Origin: Nocardioides islandensis | GTDB taxonomy: Bacteria > Actinomycetota > Actinomycetes > Propionibacteriales > Nocardioidaceae | Reading direction: 5' to 3' | Length of the DNA: 64,000 nt | Assembly: GCF_015352455.1 (NCBI RefSeq) | Contig: NZ_JADKPN010000001.1 | Span: 992,001 to 1,056,000 of the forward strand | Shown: piece after piece, positions 32,962 to 41,542 of the stretch | Layout: each line of letters starts with the position of its first letter | Position numbering within the stretch: the stretch's first letter is position 1 | Translations under genes and position numbers: made by a program | The notes under the pieces: model-generated | Database searches by the model: none | What the model was told of the DNA's origin: nothing | What the model saw: the letters and a program-made list of their open reading frames with translations, nothing else

Positions 32962-33662
32962 AAGTCGCGCGACCAGACGTTCACGGCGTAGTCGACCTCG
33001 GTCCCGGGGCGCTCGCGCATGATGGCGTCGGCCGTCTCGCGGTCGAACTCGATCCGCACCACCGCCTCGAGGTCCGCCTCGGACGTGAACGACATCCTGG
33101 TCAGGACAGGAGTCCGCGACCAGCCGTGGCGGGCCCAGAAGCGCTCGACCGCGGCGTGGTCGATCTTCGGGTACCCCAGCGAGAACCACCGCCCGAACGT
33201 CGACCGCGTGCCGTCGTTGTCGACGACCAGGGCGGTGCCGCCGCGGCGTACGACGCGGGCGATCTCCTTCAGGCCCGGCTCGGACCCCGGCCCGAAGAAG
33301 TACGCCCAGCGCACGTGCACGACGTCGACCGACGCGTCGGGCAGCGGGATCTCCTGGGCGGCGCCGGCGAGCACCTCGACGTTGTCGAGCGCGCGGGTAC
33401 GCCGCCGGGCCAGGGCGACCAGGTCCGGGTGCGGTTCGACGCCGACCGTCCGCGCAGCCGTCGAGGCGAACCGCGGCAGGTGGAACCCCGTGCCGCACCC
33501 GAGGTCGAGCACCACGCGGCCGTCCCAGGAGACGCGCTCGCGCATCGCGGCGAACACCAGGTCGTCCGGGTCGAACGCCTTGTTCTCCAGCTCGTAGGTG
33601 GCGGTGTGGTGCCAGATGTTCGGGCTGGGGATGCTTCCGCGCGGGAGCCGCGGATCGCTCAG
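32958..33662 (-). CDS. Class I SAM-dependent methyltransferase (start uncertain)
   Basis: About 234 residues. Motif I VVLDLGCGTGFHLP, then VEVLAGAAQEIPLPDASVDVVHVRWAYFFG, mark a Methyltransf_11-type enzyme; substrate unknown. The start is a problem: the expected N terminus (SDPRLPRGSIPSPNIWHH) has no ATG, GTG or TTG. A CTG at 33662 overlaps the upstream stop (CTGA) and would be the natural coupled start. The only upstream ATG (33782) would create a 124-nt overlap with the VOC gene and an Arg-rich N terminus. The VOC gene upstream is in the same operon. Confidence 0.75.
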   Translation of the reverse strand: MSDPRLPRGSIPSPNIWHHTATYELENKAFDPDDLVFAAMRERVSWDGRVVLDLGCGTGFHLPRFASTAARTVGVEPHPDLVALARRRTRALDNVEVLAGAAQEIPLPDASVDVVHVRWAYFFGPGSEPGLKEIARVVRRGGTALVVDNDGTRSTFGRWFSLGYPKIDHAAVERFWARHGWSRTPVLTRMSFTSEADLEAVVRIEFDRETADAIMRERPGTEVDYAVNVWSRDF

Positions 33663-34306
33663 ATCCGCACCAGGCCCTGGGGAGTCTGGAACTGGACGGC
33701 CATGATGCCGGGCGTGCCGTTGGGGGCGACCCAGTCGACCTTCACGTCCTCCAACGGAGCCTCGACGGTCTCGCCGAGCCACTCGCTGACGCGCTGGGGG
33801 TCGCCCGCGATCTCCAGCGCAGCAAGGGAGATGTCACCCGTGGCGCCGGTGCTCGGGTGCAGCGAGTCGGGGATGTCCCACTGCACGAAGAACGGCAGCT
33901 GCGGGTCGGAGATCAGGCCGTTGACGCCGATCTGGCGCCACGTCAGCTCGGTGCCGTCTGGCAGGTAGCGGTTGCCGGGCGCCGACTCGCGGCCCAGCCG
34001 TCGCTCCACGGCCTCGATGTCGTCGACCGCGATGACCCAGCCGAGCCAGCCGCCGCCGAGCGCCGACCGCGCGCGGACGGCCTGGCCGAACGGCGCCTTG
34101 TCGGACGCCGGGTGGTCCAGCACCTCGACGACCTCGAGGTAGGTGTGGTCCGCCAGCGGCAGGATCATGTTGCGGGTCCCGAACCGCGGATGCATGCCCC
34201 CATCGGCGAACGACTTCCCGAGCAGTCCCCCGATGCGCTGGGCTGTCGCGGCGAGGCCATCGGGCCCGGCGGCGTAGGAGAGGTGGTCCAAGCGCATGCC
34301 GGTCAT
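33659..34306 (-). CDS. VOC/glyoxalase-like domain protein
   Basis: About 215 residues starting MTGMRLDHLSYAAG, the usual opening of glyoxalase-like (VOC superfamily) proteins; HPRFGTRNMILPLADHTYLEVVEVL follows. The second half (FVQWDIPDSLHPSTGATGD) resembles the C-terminal module of the Glyoxalase_3-like group. A GAGAGAGA ribosome site lies upstream; ATGs at 34312, 34306 and 34297 are all possible. Metal ligands cannot be named with confidence. It overlaps the methyltransferase by 4 nt if the CTG start is right. Function unknown. Confidence 0.75.
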   Translation of the reverse strand: MTGMRLDHLSYAAGPDGLAATAQRIGGLLGKSFADGGMHPRFGTRNMILPLADHTYLEVVEVLDHPASDKAPFGQAVRARSALGGGWLGWVIAVDDIEAVERRLGRESAPGNRYLPDGTELTWRQIGVNGLISDPQLPFFVQWDIPDSLHPSTGATGDISLAALEIAGDPQRVSEWLGETVEAPLEDVKVDWVAPNGTPGIMAVQFQTPQGLVRI

Positions 34307-34369
34307 TCTCATCTCTCTCTCAGAGTCGCCGGACACGGGGGTCGGCTTCTCTTGACGTCGAGAGACCAT

Positions 34370-34396
34370 TGGTTGACCACCACAACCGCTCAACCA
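34370..34396. repeat. Short TGGTTGA/TCAACCA inverted repeat
   Basis: Perfect 7-bp arms (34370-34376, 34390-34396) around a 13-nt loop, in the 105-nt gap after the Cys-rich gene. The arm sequence recalls the GGTTGA ends of the repeat at 17630. Confidence 0.4.
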
Positions 34397-34411
34397 CGGG
34401 TCGCACGAGCC

Positions 34412-35185
34412 CTAGTGCGGGTCGGCGGGATGCAGCGCCAGCGCCGACCGTGACCGCAGGTGCGCCTCGCAGTGCCGGGCCAGCTCGGCGTACGCCGCCT
34501 CGCCCATCAGCTCGGTCAGCTCGGCCCGGTTCTCGACGTACACCGGCTCGACGCCGACGTGCGCCTCGGTGTTGCCCGAGCAGTACCAGTCGAGGTCGTG
34601 CCCGCCCGGACCCCAGCCCCGGCGGTCGTACTCGCCGATGGTGATCTCGGTGTACGACGTCTCGTCCTGGCGCTCGACGGTGCGGAAGGTGCGCCGGATC
34701 GGCAGCTGCCAGCAGACGTCCGGCTTGGTCTCGAGCGGGTGCCGCCCCTGCTCGAGCGCCAGCGCGTGGAGGGCGCAGCCGGCGCCGAGGTGGAAGTCGC
34801 GGCGGTTGTGGAAGATGCACGCGGACTGGCCGTCCACCTCGATGACCGGTGTCTTCTTGGCGCCCTCCTCGTCGGTGGTGACCCAGTCCTTCTTGCGGGT
34901 ACGTCGTCCGTTCTCGCGGCCGGGGTGGAATTGCCAGAGCTCGGGCGTGAGCTGGTCGACGAACGTGGCGACGCGCTTCTCGTCGTCCTTGTCGGCGAAG
35001 TGGGCGCCCAGCGTGCAGCAGCCGGTGTCCGGCGACTCCTTGTAGATGCCCTGGCAACCCTGCCCGAAGATGCACATGAAGCTCGACGTCAGCCAGGTCA
35101 GGTCGCACCTGAACACCTGGTCGCCGTCGGCAGGGTCGACGAACTCGACGTACGCGCGGGGGAACACCAGGTCGACCTCGGGCAC
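34412..35185 (-). CDS. Cysteine-rich conserved protein of unknown function
   Basis: A 257-residue protein without signal peptide. Nine cysteines: Cys27, 38, 44, 56, 57, 123, 137, 158 and 202. The cluster C38-x5-C44-x11-CC and [14 protein letters not shown] resemble metal-binding proteins of the YkgJ/zinc-or-iron-chelating type, but I cannot place it in a family. The GTG start lies 6 nt after a TACCCT box. It is divergent from the Ppx/GppA gene with a gap of 43 nt. Confidence 0.75.
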   Translation of the reverse strand: MPEVDLVFPRAYVEFVDPADGDQVFRCDLTWLTSSFMCIFGQGCQGIYKESPDTGCCTLGAHFADKDDEKRVATFVDQLTPELWQFHPGRENGRRTRKKDWVTTDEEGAKKTPVIEVDGQSACIFHNRRDFHLGAGCALHALALEQGRHPLETKPDVCWQLPIRRTFRTVERQDETSYTEITIGEYDRRGWGPGGHDLDWYCSGNTEAHVGVEPVYVENRAELTELMGEAAYAELARHCEAHLRSRSALALHPADPH

Positions 35186-35191
35186 GCGGCA

Positions 35192-35197
35192 AGGGTA
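35192..35197 (-). promoter_or_regulatory. -10 box of a leaderless promoter for the Cys-rich gene
   Basis: TACCCT on the minus strand is exactly 6 nt before the GTG start at 35185. Confidence 0.45.
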
Positions 35198-35216
35198 CGT
35201 GCGACTGCGTGGGCTC

Positions 35217-35222
35217 TATCGT
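35217..35222 (+). promoter_or_regulatory. -10 box of a leaderless promoter for the Ppx/GppA gene
   Basis: TATCGT is exactly 6 nt before the ATG at 35229. Confidence 0.5.
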
Positions 35223-35228
35223 GGGGCC

Positions 35229-36179
35229 ATGCGCCTCGGCGTCCTCGACATCGGCTCCAACACGGGGCACCTGCTGGTGTTCGACGCCCACGACGGCGCG
35301 GCACCGCTCCCGGCGTACTCCCACAAGGAGCCGCTCCGCCTGGCCGAGCACCTCGACGAGGTCGGCGACGTCACCGAGAAGGGCCGCGCCGCGCTCACCG
35401 ACTTCGTGGCGTCCTCGGTGGTGGTGGCCGAGGACAAGGGCTGCGAGGAGATCGTCGGGTTCGCGACGTCGGCGGTGCGCGATGCGGGCAACAGCGAGCA
35501 GGTCCTCGACCACGTGGCCGCCAAGACCGGCGTGCGCATCGACGTGCTGTCGGGTGAGGACGAGGCGCGGCTGACGTTCCTCGCCGTACGCCGCTGGTTC
35601 GGGTGGTCGGCCGGCCGGCTGTCGGTCTTCGACATCGGCGGCGGCTCGCTGGAGATCGCCGGTGGGGCGGACGAGTCGCCGGACGTCGCGTGGTCGGTGC
35701 CGCTCGGTGCGGCGCGGCTGGCCCGGGAGTACTTCGCGAAGAGCCGGCCGGACGAGGACGACCTCAAGAAGCTGCGGCGCAAGATCCGCGCCGAGATCGC
35801 GCGTGACGCGGGCCAGCTGATCCGCGCCGGCCGGGCCGACAAGGCCGCCGCGACGTCGAAGACCTTCCGCTCGCTGGCCCGCATCTGCGGCGCTGCGCCG
35901 GCCGGTGAGGGTGCGCTGGTGCCGCGCACCCTGCCGATGAAGGACCTGTCGTACTGGATCCCGCTCCTCGTCTCGATGGCTCCCGAGGAGCTGTCGGTGC
36001 TGCCGGGCGTCTCGCCGTCACGCAGCCACCAGATCGTGCCGGGCGCTTTGGTGGCCGAGGCGTGCATGGACATCTTCGAGCTCGAGGAGCTCGAGATCTG
36101 CCCGTGGGCCTTGCGGGAGGGCGTCATCCTGGAGCGCATCGACAAGATCCCCGTCCTGGCCAACCCCCTCCTGGGCTGA
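35229..36179 (+). CDS. Ppx/GppA phosphatase family protein
   Basis: A 316-residue ASKHA-fold protein: [17 protein letters not shown] (phosphate 1), [31 protein letters not shown] and [14 protein letters not shown] (phosphate 2). Family members hydrolyse polyphosphate or ppGpp precursors; the short length without the C-terminal HD domain is the actinobacterial form (as in the gene next to the mycobacterial proC block). The start is set by the -10 box at 6 nt. It is followed 1 nt later by the TIM-barrel gene. Confidence 0.88.
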   Translation: MRLGVLDIGSNTGHLLVFDAHDGAAPLPAYSHKEPLRLAEHLDEVGDVTEKGRAALTDFVASSVVVAEDKGCEEIVGFATSAVRDAGNSEQVLDHVAAKTGVRIDVLSGEDEARLTFLAVRRWFGWSAGRLSVFDIGGGSLEIAGGADESPDVAWSVPLGAARLAREYFAKSRPDEDDLKKLRRKIRAEIARDAGQLIRAGRADKAAATSKTFRSLARICGAAPAGEGALVPRTLPMKDLSYWIPLLVSMAPEELSVLPGVSPSRSHQIVPGALVAEACMDIFELEELEICPWALREGVILERIDKIPVLANPLLG

Positions 36180-36180
36180 C

Positions 36181-36990
36181 GTGCCGACAGCTGTCGCTCT
36201 CTCCACCGCCTCGGTCTACCCCGAGTCGACCGCGCACGCCTTCGCGTACGCCTCCCGGCTGGGGTACGACGCCGTCGAGGTGATGGTCGGCATCGACGCG
36301 CTCAGCCAGCAGGTGTCGGCGGTCAGACAGCTCTCCGAGCACCACGCTCTTCCGATCGTCGCCGTGCACTCGCCGTGCCTGCTGTTCACCCAGCGGGTCT
36401 GGGGGACCGAGCCGTGGGGCAAGCTCCAGCGCTCGGCGGAGATGGCGGAGGCGGTCGGCGCCGAGGTCGTCGTCGTACATCCGCCGTTCCGGTGGCAGCG
36501 CGAGTACGCCGCCGGGTTCGTCGAGGGCATCGCCCGGTTGGAGGAGGAGACGGGCCTCGCGTTCGCCGTCGAGAACATGTACCCGTGGCGCGCCTCCTCG
36601 CGGCGGGGCGCCGACCGCGGCGTGGAGATGTACGTGCCGGGCTGGGACCCCTCGGAGGAGACCTACGCCAACATGACGATCGACCTGTCGCACGCGGCGA
36701 TCGCGCGGTCCGACGTGGTCGCGATGGCCTCGCGCATGGGGGACCGCCTGCGGCACATCCACCTCACCGACGGCTCGGGTTCGGCCAAGGACGAGCACCT
36801 GGTGCCGGGTCGCGGCGTGATGGAGGCGTCGCGCTTCCTCGAGCACCTGGCGTCGACGGGGTTCGGCGGCCACATCGTGCTGGAGATCAACACCCGCAAG
36901 TCCTCCTCGCGCGACGAGCGGGAGCGGGACCTGGTCGAGTCGCTGGAGTTCGCCCGCGAGCACTTCGTCGTCCGTTCGTCGCATGGCTGA
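36181..36990 (+). CDS. Sugar phosphate isomerase/epimerase-like TIM barrel protein
   Basis: A 269-residue AP-endonuclease-2/xylose-isomerase-like barrel. [55 protein letters not shown] and HIHLTDGSG are the successive metal-binding strands (Glu, His, Asp). The reaction is unknown. A GTG start lies one base after the Ppx stop, so both are coupled; the same pair occurs in mycobacteria before proC. It overlaps the TetR gene by 8 nt. Confidence 0.85.
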   Translation: MPTAVALSTASVYPESTAHAFAYASRLGYDAVEVMVGIDALSQQVSAVRQLSEHHALPIVAVHSPCLLFTQRVWGTEPWGKLQRSAEMAEAVGAEVVVVHPPFRWQREYAAGFVEGIARLEEETGLAFAVENMYPWRASSRRGADRGVEMYVPGWDPSEETYANMTIDLSHAAIARSDVVAMASRMGDRLRHIHLTDGSGSAKDEHLVPGRGVMEASRFLEHLASTGFGGHIVLEINTRKSSSRDERERDLVESLEFAREHFVVRSSHG

Positions 36991-37591
36991 GCGCGCGGCC
37001 TCCTCCGCCTCGCCGCGTGGCCGGCGGCGCGGGTCGCCCGACACCCGTTCGGCGATCCTGGAGGCGGCCCGGTCGTCGTTCGCGGCCCATGGCTACGCCG
37101 GTACGACGATGCGCGCCGTCGCCTCCGCCGCCGGCGTCGATGCGGCCCTGGTGCACCACTACTTCGGCACCAAGGACGAGCTGTTCCTGGCTGCCCTCCA
37201 GCTGCCCGTCGACCCGCGGGCGCTGATCGGGCCGGCCGTCGCGGGCCCGGTCGAGGAGGCGGCCGAGCGCTTCCTCGGTGTCTTCCTGTCGGTCTGGGAC
37301 GACCCCGAGATCCAGCCGTCGCTGCTGTCCTTCGCCCGCGGCATGCTCGACCCGTCCGCGACAAGGCTGGTGAGCAACGGCCTGCTGCCGGTGGTCATCG
37401 AGCCCATCGGCGTCGCCCTCGGCATCTCCGACCCCCACCTGCGGATGCCGCTCGTCGCGTCCCAGGTGATCGGCCTGATCCTGATGAGGTACGTGCTGGC
37501 CGTCGAGCCCCTCGCCTCCATGCCCCGCGACCGGGTCATCGCGACGTTCGCGCCCACCATCCAGCGCTACCTGACCGGCGACCTGCCCTAG
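36983..37591 (+). CDS. TetR-family transcriptional regulator
   Basis: A 202-residue regulator with an Arg/Ser-rich 18-residue tail, then the HTH ([36 protein letters not shown], about residues 33-68). The C-terminal domain resembles the TetR_C group with [20 protein letters not shown]. It overlaps the TIM-barrel gene and so is the third gene of that transcript. Regulated genes are unknown. A strong hairpin follows the stop. Confidence 0.87.
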   Translation: MAERAASSASPRGRRRGSPDTRSAILEAARSSFAAHGYAGTTMRAVASAAGVDAALVHHYFGTKDELFLAALQLPVDPRALIGPAVAGPVEEAAERFLGVFLSVWDDPEIQPSLLSFARGMLDPSATRLVSNGLLPVVIEPIGVALGISDPHLRMPLVASQVIGLILMRYVLAVEPLASMPRDRVIATFAPTIQRYLTGDLP

Positions 37592-37634
37592 CTCGAGTCC
37601 GCACCGCACCAGGTACGTCGCGGACTCGACCTAG
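37588..37634. terminator. Bidirectional terminator hairpin
   Basis: TCGAGTCCGC (37593-37602) and its perfect complement (37620-37629), extended by CTAG at both ends after one mismatch. It contains the stop codons of both convergent genes. Confidence 0.7.
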
Positions 37635-38443
37635 CCGACGAGGTGCGGCGTGGCGGTGAGCACCTGCAGGTCGACCGGCGTCCCCGCGACGGTCAGCTCG
37701 TCGGGGATGTCGGCCCATGCGCCGCCGTCCACGCGGAACCGCCCGTGGTACGTGACGTCCACGCTCGGCGCGACCGTCACCCCGGCCTTGTCGTACACGT
37801 GCGTGATCCGCAGGTCCGGGTACTCCGCCCCCGGATCGGTTCCGGACTGCTCGGTCCCGTCCCCGAAGTGCCAGGTGTAGCCCACGGGAGTCGCCTCGAT
37901 GTCGACGCTGTGCCCGAGGAGCGACACGGTCTTGGTGGTGGGTTCGGTGGTGGTCGTCAGGAAGTTGGTCTTCAGGTTCACGAGAGTTCGGCCATCAGGC
38001 GGTTGGATGACCAGCTCGGCCGTCGGCCAGTCGAGTGTCTTCATGGCCTTGAACACCCGCCCCGGGGTGATCACGTCGAAGTGCTCGGCGGTGTCGACGT
38101 CGAGACACACCGTGCCCCATGGCTCGTTGGGATGGCCGGGAGAAGTCCGGTACACCTCGAACTTCCACGTGTCCGGCGGTTCCTGGCACTGCTGTTGGTT
38201 GATGCAGGACGGTTCGGCGATCTGGGTCTCGACGCACATGGGCTGGAGCGAGTAGCTGATGCCCTCGACGTGACCGCTGACCATCACCTGGAACTGCTCG
38301 CCGCTGTAGTGACAGAAGACATGAATGTCCGTGAGATTCGTTGCGGGGGGACACGGTGGTGGATCGCCGTCAGCCCAGGATGGACTGCTGAACCACAGGG
38401 CGGTCGCCGCGATCGCTGCGAGGATGGCCAGGACGCGTCTCAT
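37631..38443 (-). CDS. Secreted PKD-like protein of unknown function
   Basis: A 270-residue protein with a cleavable signal peptide (MRRVLAILAAIAATALWFSSPSWA). Six cysteines in the first half (CPPATN, VFCHYS, MCVETQ, SCINQQQC, TVCLDV) suggest disulfides. The second half has YTWHFGDGTEQSGTDPG, which matches the WxFGDG core of PKD domains, found in surface adhesins and hydrolases. Codon use is less GC-rich than in neighbours, consistent with a lineage-specific gene. It overlaps the DUF6318-like gene by 4 nt, so the two secreted proteins are coupled. Function unknown. Confidence 0.78.
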   Translation of the reverse strand: MRRVLAILAAIAATALWFSSPSWADGDPPPCPPATNLTDIHVFCHYSGEQFQVMVSGHVEGISYSLQPMCVETQIAEPSCINQQQCQEPPDTWKFEVYRTSPGHPNEPWGTVCLDVDTAEHFDVITPGRVFKAMKTLDWPTAELVIQPPDGRTLVNLKTNFLTTTTEPTTKTVSLLGHSVDIEATPVGYTWHFGDGTEQSGTDPGAEYPDLRITHVYDKAGVTVAPSVDVTYHGRFRVDGGAWADIPDELTVAGTPVDLQVLTATPHLVG

Positions 38444-38958
38444 GCCGCTAGTCGCTCAAGCAGAACCAATAGCCACGAGTTCGTCGACTGATGCAGTGTC
38501 AACAAGTAGCTCACGGGGCCTCCGGGGAGCTTTTGGATCTCCCCGCCGGCAGACTCCACGTACTCAGTTGGACTCGATTCCACGTCAAGCTGAACCTCGA
38601 CTTCGCCATTCGAGTCGGCGTCGCCAGCCCGGATCTTCTTGACTTGAAGGCCATCTGTCTTGACGTAGCCACCGGCTCTGTAGATGTCGTCGACTTGATC
38701 GGCGACTCCCTTGCATGCCTCGCAGCCTTTGGTCATGCGCCGGTACTCCCTGGTGTCCCCCGAGTTCTGCATCTCGCGATCGACATCCACCCAACGACGT
38801 ACGAACTCCTCGGGACTCTCCGCCTCCTCCGTCGGCGACGAGGTCGGGTCCGAGGGGGCCGAGGTCGTGGGAGTGGGCGGGTCGGCGGTGGACGACGAGT
38901 CGTCGGAGCAGGCGGTGAGGACGAGAGCGCACGCCAGAGCGGCGAGCAGACGCTTCAC
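38440..38958 (-). CDS. DUF6318-like lipoprotein
   Basis: A 172-residue lipoprotein: GTG at 38958 gives VKRLLAALACALVLTAC with lipobox LTAC, then an Asp/Ser/Thr/Pro linker and a domain with EEFVRRWVDVDREMQNSGDTREYRRMTKGCEACKGVADQ. This resembles DUF6318, a family of small actinobacterial lipoproteins with a GCxxC pair. Upstream in-frame codons to 39078 are not signal-like. It is the first gene of a two-gene unit with the PKD-like protein. The role is unknown. Confidence 0.75.
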   Translation of the reverse strand: MKRLLAALACALVLTACSDDSSSTADPPTPTTSAPSDPTSSPTEEAESPEEFVRRWVDVDREMQNSGDTREYRRMTKGCEACKGVADQVDDIYRAGGYVKTDGLQVKKIRAGDADSNGEVEVQLDVESSPTEYVESAGGEIQKLPGGPVSYLLTLHQSTNSWLLVLLERLAA

Positions 38959-39088
38959 GACGAGCCACCTCCCGAGTCGGGCCGACGTCGTCGACGACGC
39001 TACCGAGAAATCCCCGACCCGGAAATGCCGTCCCCCAGCCCTGTGGATGGCTTGACGCCGGCGCTCTGGATCCCCCACAATTCAACAC

Positions 39089-39823
39089 ATGATGAAAAAC
39101 GCGGTCGAGGTGAGGGACCTGGTCGTACGCCGGGGCGGGCGCGAGGTCCTGAAGGGGATCGGGTTCACGATCGCGGAGGGCAGCGTCATGGGGCTCCTGG
39201 GACCGAGCGGGTGCGGGAAGTCGACGCTCATGCGCTCCCTGGTCGGGGTCCAGCAGCTCGCGAGCGGGTCGGTCGAGGTGTTCGGCGAGGAGGCCGGCAG
39301 CAAGGCACTGCGGCACCGGATCGGGTACGTCACGCAGGAGGTCAGCGTGTACGACGACCTCAGCGTGACCGAGAACCTCAAGTTCTTCGCCCAGGTGCTC
39401 GGCGTCGACGGGGCGAGGATCGAGGAGGCCATCGCCGCGGTGGACCTGGTCAGCCACAAGGACGCGGTCGTCGGTCACCTCAGCGGCGGCCAGCGCAGCC
39501 GGGCCAGCCTCGCGGTCGCGCTGCTCGGCGATCCCGACCTGCTCGTCCTCGACGAGCCGACGGTCGGCCTCGACCCGGTGCTGCGGCGCGACCTGTGGAA
39601 GCTGTTCCACGAGATCGCCGAGCGCGGCGCCGCGGTGTTCGTCTCCAGCCACGTGATGGACGAGGCCGACCGCTGCGACCGCCTCCTGCTCATGCGCGAG
39701 GGCGTGATCATCGCCGACGACACCCCCGAGCGGATCCGCGAGAAGACACGCACCGACGACATCGAGAGCGCGTTCCTCGCCCTCGTCGAGGGCACCGGAG
39801 ACCAGGCAGGAGAGATGGCATGA
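39089..39823 (+). CDS. ABC-2 type exporter, ATP-binding subunit
   Basis: A 244-residue ATPase with Walker A GPSGCGKST (about residues 37-45), Q-loop YVTQEVSVYDDLSVTENL, signature HLSGGQRSR, Walker B LLVLDEPTVGLDP and H-loop VFVSSHVMDEADRCD. It is of the drug/antibiotic-exporter (CcmA/DrrA-like) type. ATG 39089 is followed by a second ATG. It overlaps the permease gene by 4 nt. No substrate can be inferred. Confidence 0.9.
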   Translation: MMKNAVEVRDLVVRRGGREVLKGIGFTIAEGSVMGLLGPSGCGKSTLMRSLVGVQQLASGSVEVFGEEAGSKALRHRIGYVTQEVSVYDDLSVTENLKFFAQVLGVDGARIEEAIAAVDLVSHKDAVVGHLSGGQRSRASLAVALLGDPDLLVLDEPTVGLDPVLRRDLWKLFHEIAERGAAVFVSSHVMDEADRCDRLLLMREGVIIADDTPERIREKTRTDDIESAFLALVEGTGDQAGEMA

Positions 39824-40560
39824 ACCCCCGCATCACCTTCGCCGTCGCGACGCGGGTGCTGACCCAGATCCGCCGTGACCACCGCACGGCGGCGATGCTG
39901 CTCGTCCTGCCGTGCCTGCTGATCACCCTGTTGTGGTGGATGTTCAAGGACACCGGCGGGGGCGTCGTCTTCGACCGGCTCGGCCCGGGCCTGCTCGCCC
40001 TGTTCCCGTTCACCATCATGTTCCTGGTGACGAGCGTGACCACGCTCCGCGAACGCAGCTCGGGAACGCTCGAGCGCCTCCTCGCGATGCCGATGGGCAA
40101 GCTCGACTTCCTGCTCGGCTACGCCATCGCGTTCGGCGTCGTGGCCGCCGTCCAGTCCGCTCTCGCGGTGCTCCTCGCGGTCGGCGTGCTCGACCTCGAC
40201 GTCCAGGGACCGGTGTGGCTGCTCACCGTCGTCGCGATCGCCGATGCCGTGCTCGGCAGCGCCCTGGGGCTGTTCGTCAGCGCGTTCGCGACGACGGAGT
40301 TCCAGGCGGTGCAGTTCATGCCGGCGTTCGTGATCCCGCAGATCCTGCTGTGCGGACTCTTCGTCGCCCGCGACCAGCTGCCGACGGTCCTGGAGAAGGT
40401 CAGCGACGTGCTGCCGCTGTCGTACGCCACCGACGCGATGCAGACGCTGACGCGGACCACCAGCACCGGGGACGTCTGGCAGAACGTCGGCGTCGTGGCC
40501 GCCTTCGCGCTCGCTGCCCTGGCACTTGGCGCCGCCACCCTGAGGCGGCGCACCCCCTAG
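39820..40560 (+). CDS. ABC-2 type exporter, permease subunit
   Basis: A 246-residue membrane protein with six predicted segments. SVTTLRERSSGTLERLLAMPMGKLDFLLGYAIAFG is the conserved coupling region of ABC-2 permeases, and LPLSYATDAMQTL near the C terminus is also typical. The ATG at 39820 overlaps the ATPase stop. Together they form a minimal two-gene exporter. Transcription from 39089 on is presumed; no clear -10 box was found before it. Confidence 0.9.
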   Translation: MNPRITFAVATRVLTQIRRDHRTAAMLLVLPCLLITLLWWMFKDTGGGVVFDRLGPGLLALFPFTIMFLVTSVTTLRERSSGTLERLLAMPMGKLDFLLGYAIAFGVVAAVQSALAVLLAVGVLDLDVQGPVWLLTVVAIADAVLGSALGLFVSAFATTEFQAVQFMPAFVIPQILLCGLFVARDQLPTVLEKVSDVLPLSYATDAMQTLTRTTSTGDVWQNVGVVAAFALAALALGAATLRRRTP

Positions 40561-40569
40561 CCCAAGGAT

Positions 40570-40575
40570 TAGCCT
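40570..40575 (+). promoter_or_regulatory. -10 box of a leaderless promoter for proline dehydrogenase
   Basis: TAGCCT lies exactly 6 nt before the ATG at 40582. Confidence 0.5.
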
Positions 40576-40581
40576 GCAGGC

Positions 40582-41517
40582 ATGGCCCTGCTCCGCGAAC
40601 CGCTCCTCCTGCTCTCACGCAGCGGGATGGTCAAGAAGCTCGTCAGCACCATGCCGGTGTCGGCGGGGATCGTGAAGAGCTACGTGCCCGGCGAGACGAA
40701 CGAGGCCGCCGTCGAGGCGACCCGCACGCTGGTCGACGACCACCTCAAGGTGACCCTCGACTTCCTCGGCGAGGACACGCTCGACGTCGAGCAGGCCGAC
40801 GCCACCGTGGCGGCGTACGTCGACCTCCTCAAGCAGCTCTCGGCGCAAGGCCTGAGCCGCAGCGCCGAGGTCTCCGTCAAGCTGTCCGCGATCGGCCAGG
40901 CCCTGCCCGACGTCGGCCACAAGACCGCGCTCGAGAACGCCCGGACGATCTGTCGGGCCGCACGCAACGCGGGTACGACGGTGACGCTGGACATGGAGGA
41001 CCACACCACCACCGACTCGACGCTGGCGATCCTGCGCGAGCTGCGCAAGGACTTTCCCGAGACCGGCGCGGTGCTGCAGGCCTACCTCCACCGCACCGAG
41101 GCCGACTGCCGGGCGCTGGCCTACGAGGGCTCGCGGGTGAGGCTGTGCAAGGGGGCGTACAACGAACCCGAGGAGGTCGCCTACCAGGACCGGCTGGACG
41201 TCGACCGCTCCTACGTGCGCTGCCTGAAGATCCTGCTCGGGGGGCAGGGGTACCCGATGGTGGCGAGCCACGACCCGCGCATCGTCGACATCGCGGCGAC
41301 CCTGGCCAGCCGCTTCGGCCGTGCGCAGGGGTCCTACGAGTTCCAGATGCTGTACGGCATCCGCCCCGAGGAGCAGCGCCGGCTGGCGAAGGCCGGCGAG
41401 ACGGTGCGCGTCTACGTGCCCTACGGCCAGGAGTGGTACGGGTACCTCATGAGACGTCTCGCGGAGCGACCGCAGAACCTGTCATTCTTCGTGAAGTCCC
41501 TCATCTCCAAGAAGTAA
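40582..41517 (+). CDS. Proline dehydrogenase (monofunctional)
   Basis: FAD enzyme that oxidises proline to pyrroline-5-carboxylate. The 311-residue barrel has EVSVKLSAIGQ, VTLDMEDHT, VLQAYLHRTEADC, VRLCKGAYNEPEEVAYQ and VYVPYGQEWYGYLMRRLAERP, the usual conserved strands and C-terminal helix. It is the stand-alone type, not PutA; the partner P5C dehydrogenase is not in the window. A -10 box sits 6 nt upstream. It precedes proC, which runs the opposite reaction direction, by 25 nt. Confidence 0.93.
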   Translation: MALLREPLLLLSRSGMVKKLVSTMPVSAGIVKSYVPGETNEAAVEATRTLVDDHLKVTLDFLGEDTLDVEQADATVAAYVDLLKQLSAQGLSRSAEVSVKLSAIGQALPDVGHKTALENARTICRAARNAGTTVTLDMEDHTTTDSTLAILRELRKDFPETGAVLQAYLHRTEADCRALAYEGSRVRLCKGAYNEPEEVAYQDRLDVDRSYVRCLKILLGGQGYPMVASHDPRIVDIAATLASRFGRAQGSYEFQMLYGIRPEEQRRLAKAGETVRVYVPYGQEWYGYLMRRLAERPQNLSFFVKSLISKK

Positions 41518-41542
41518 AGGCTCAACGGAAGGGCACGGTGTC

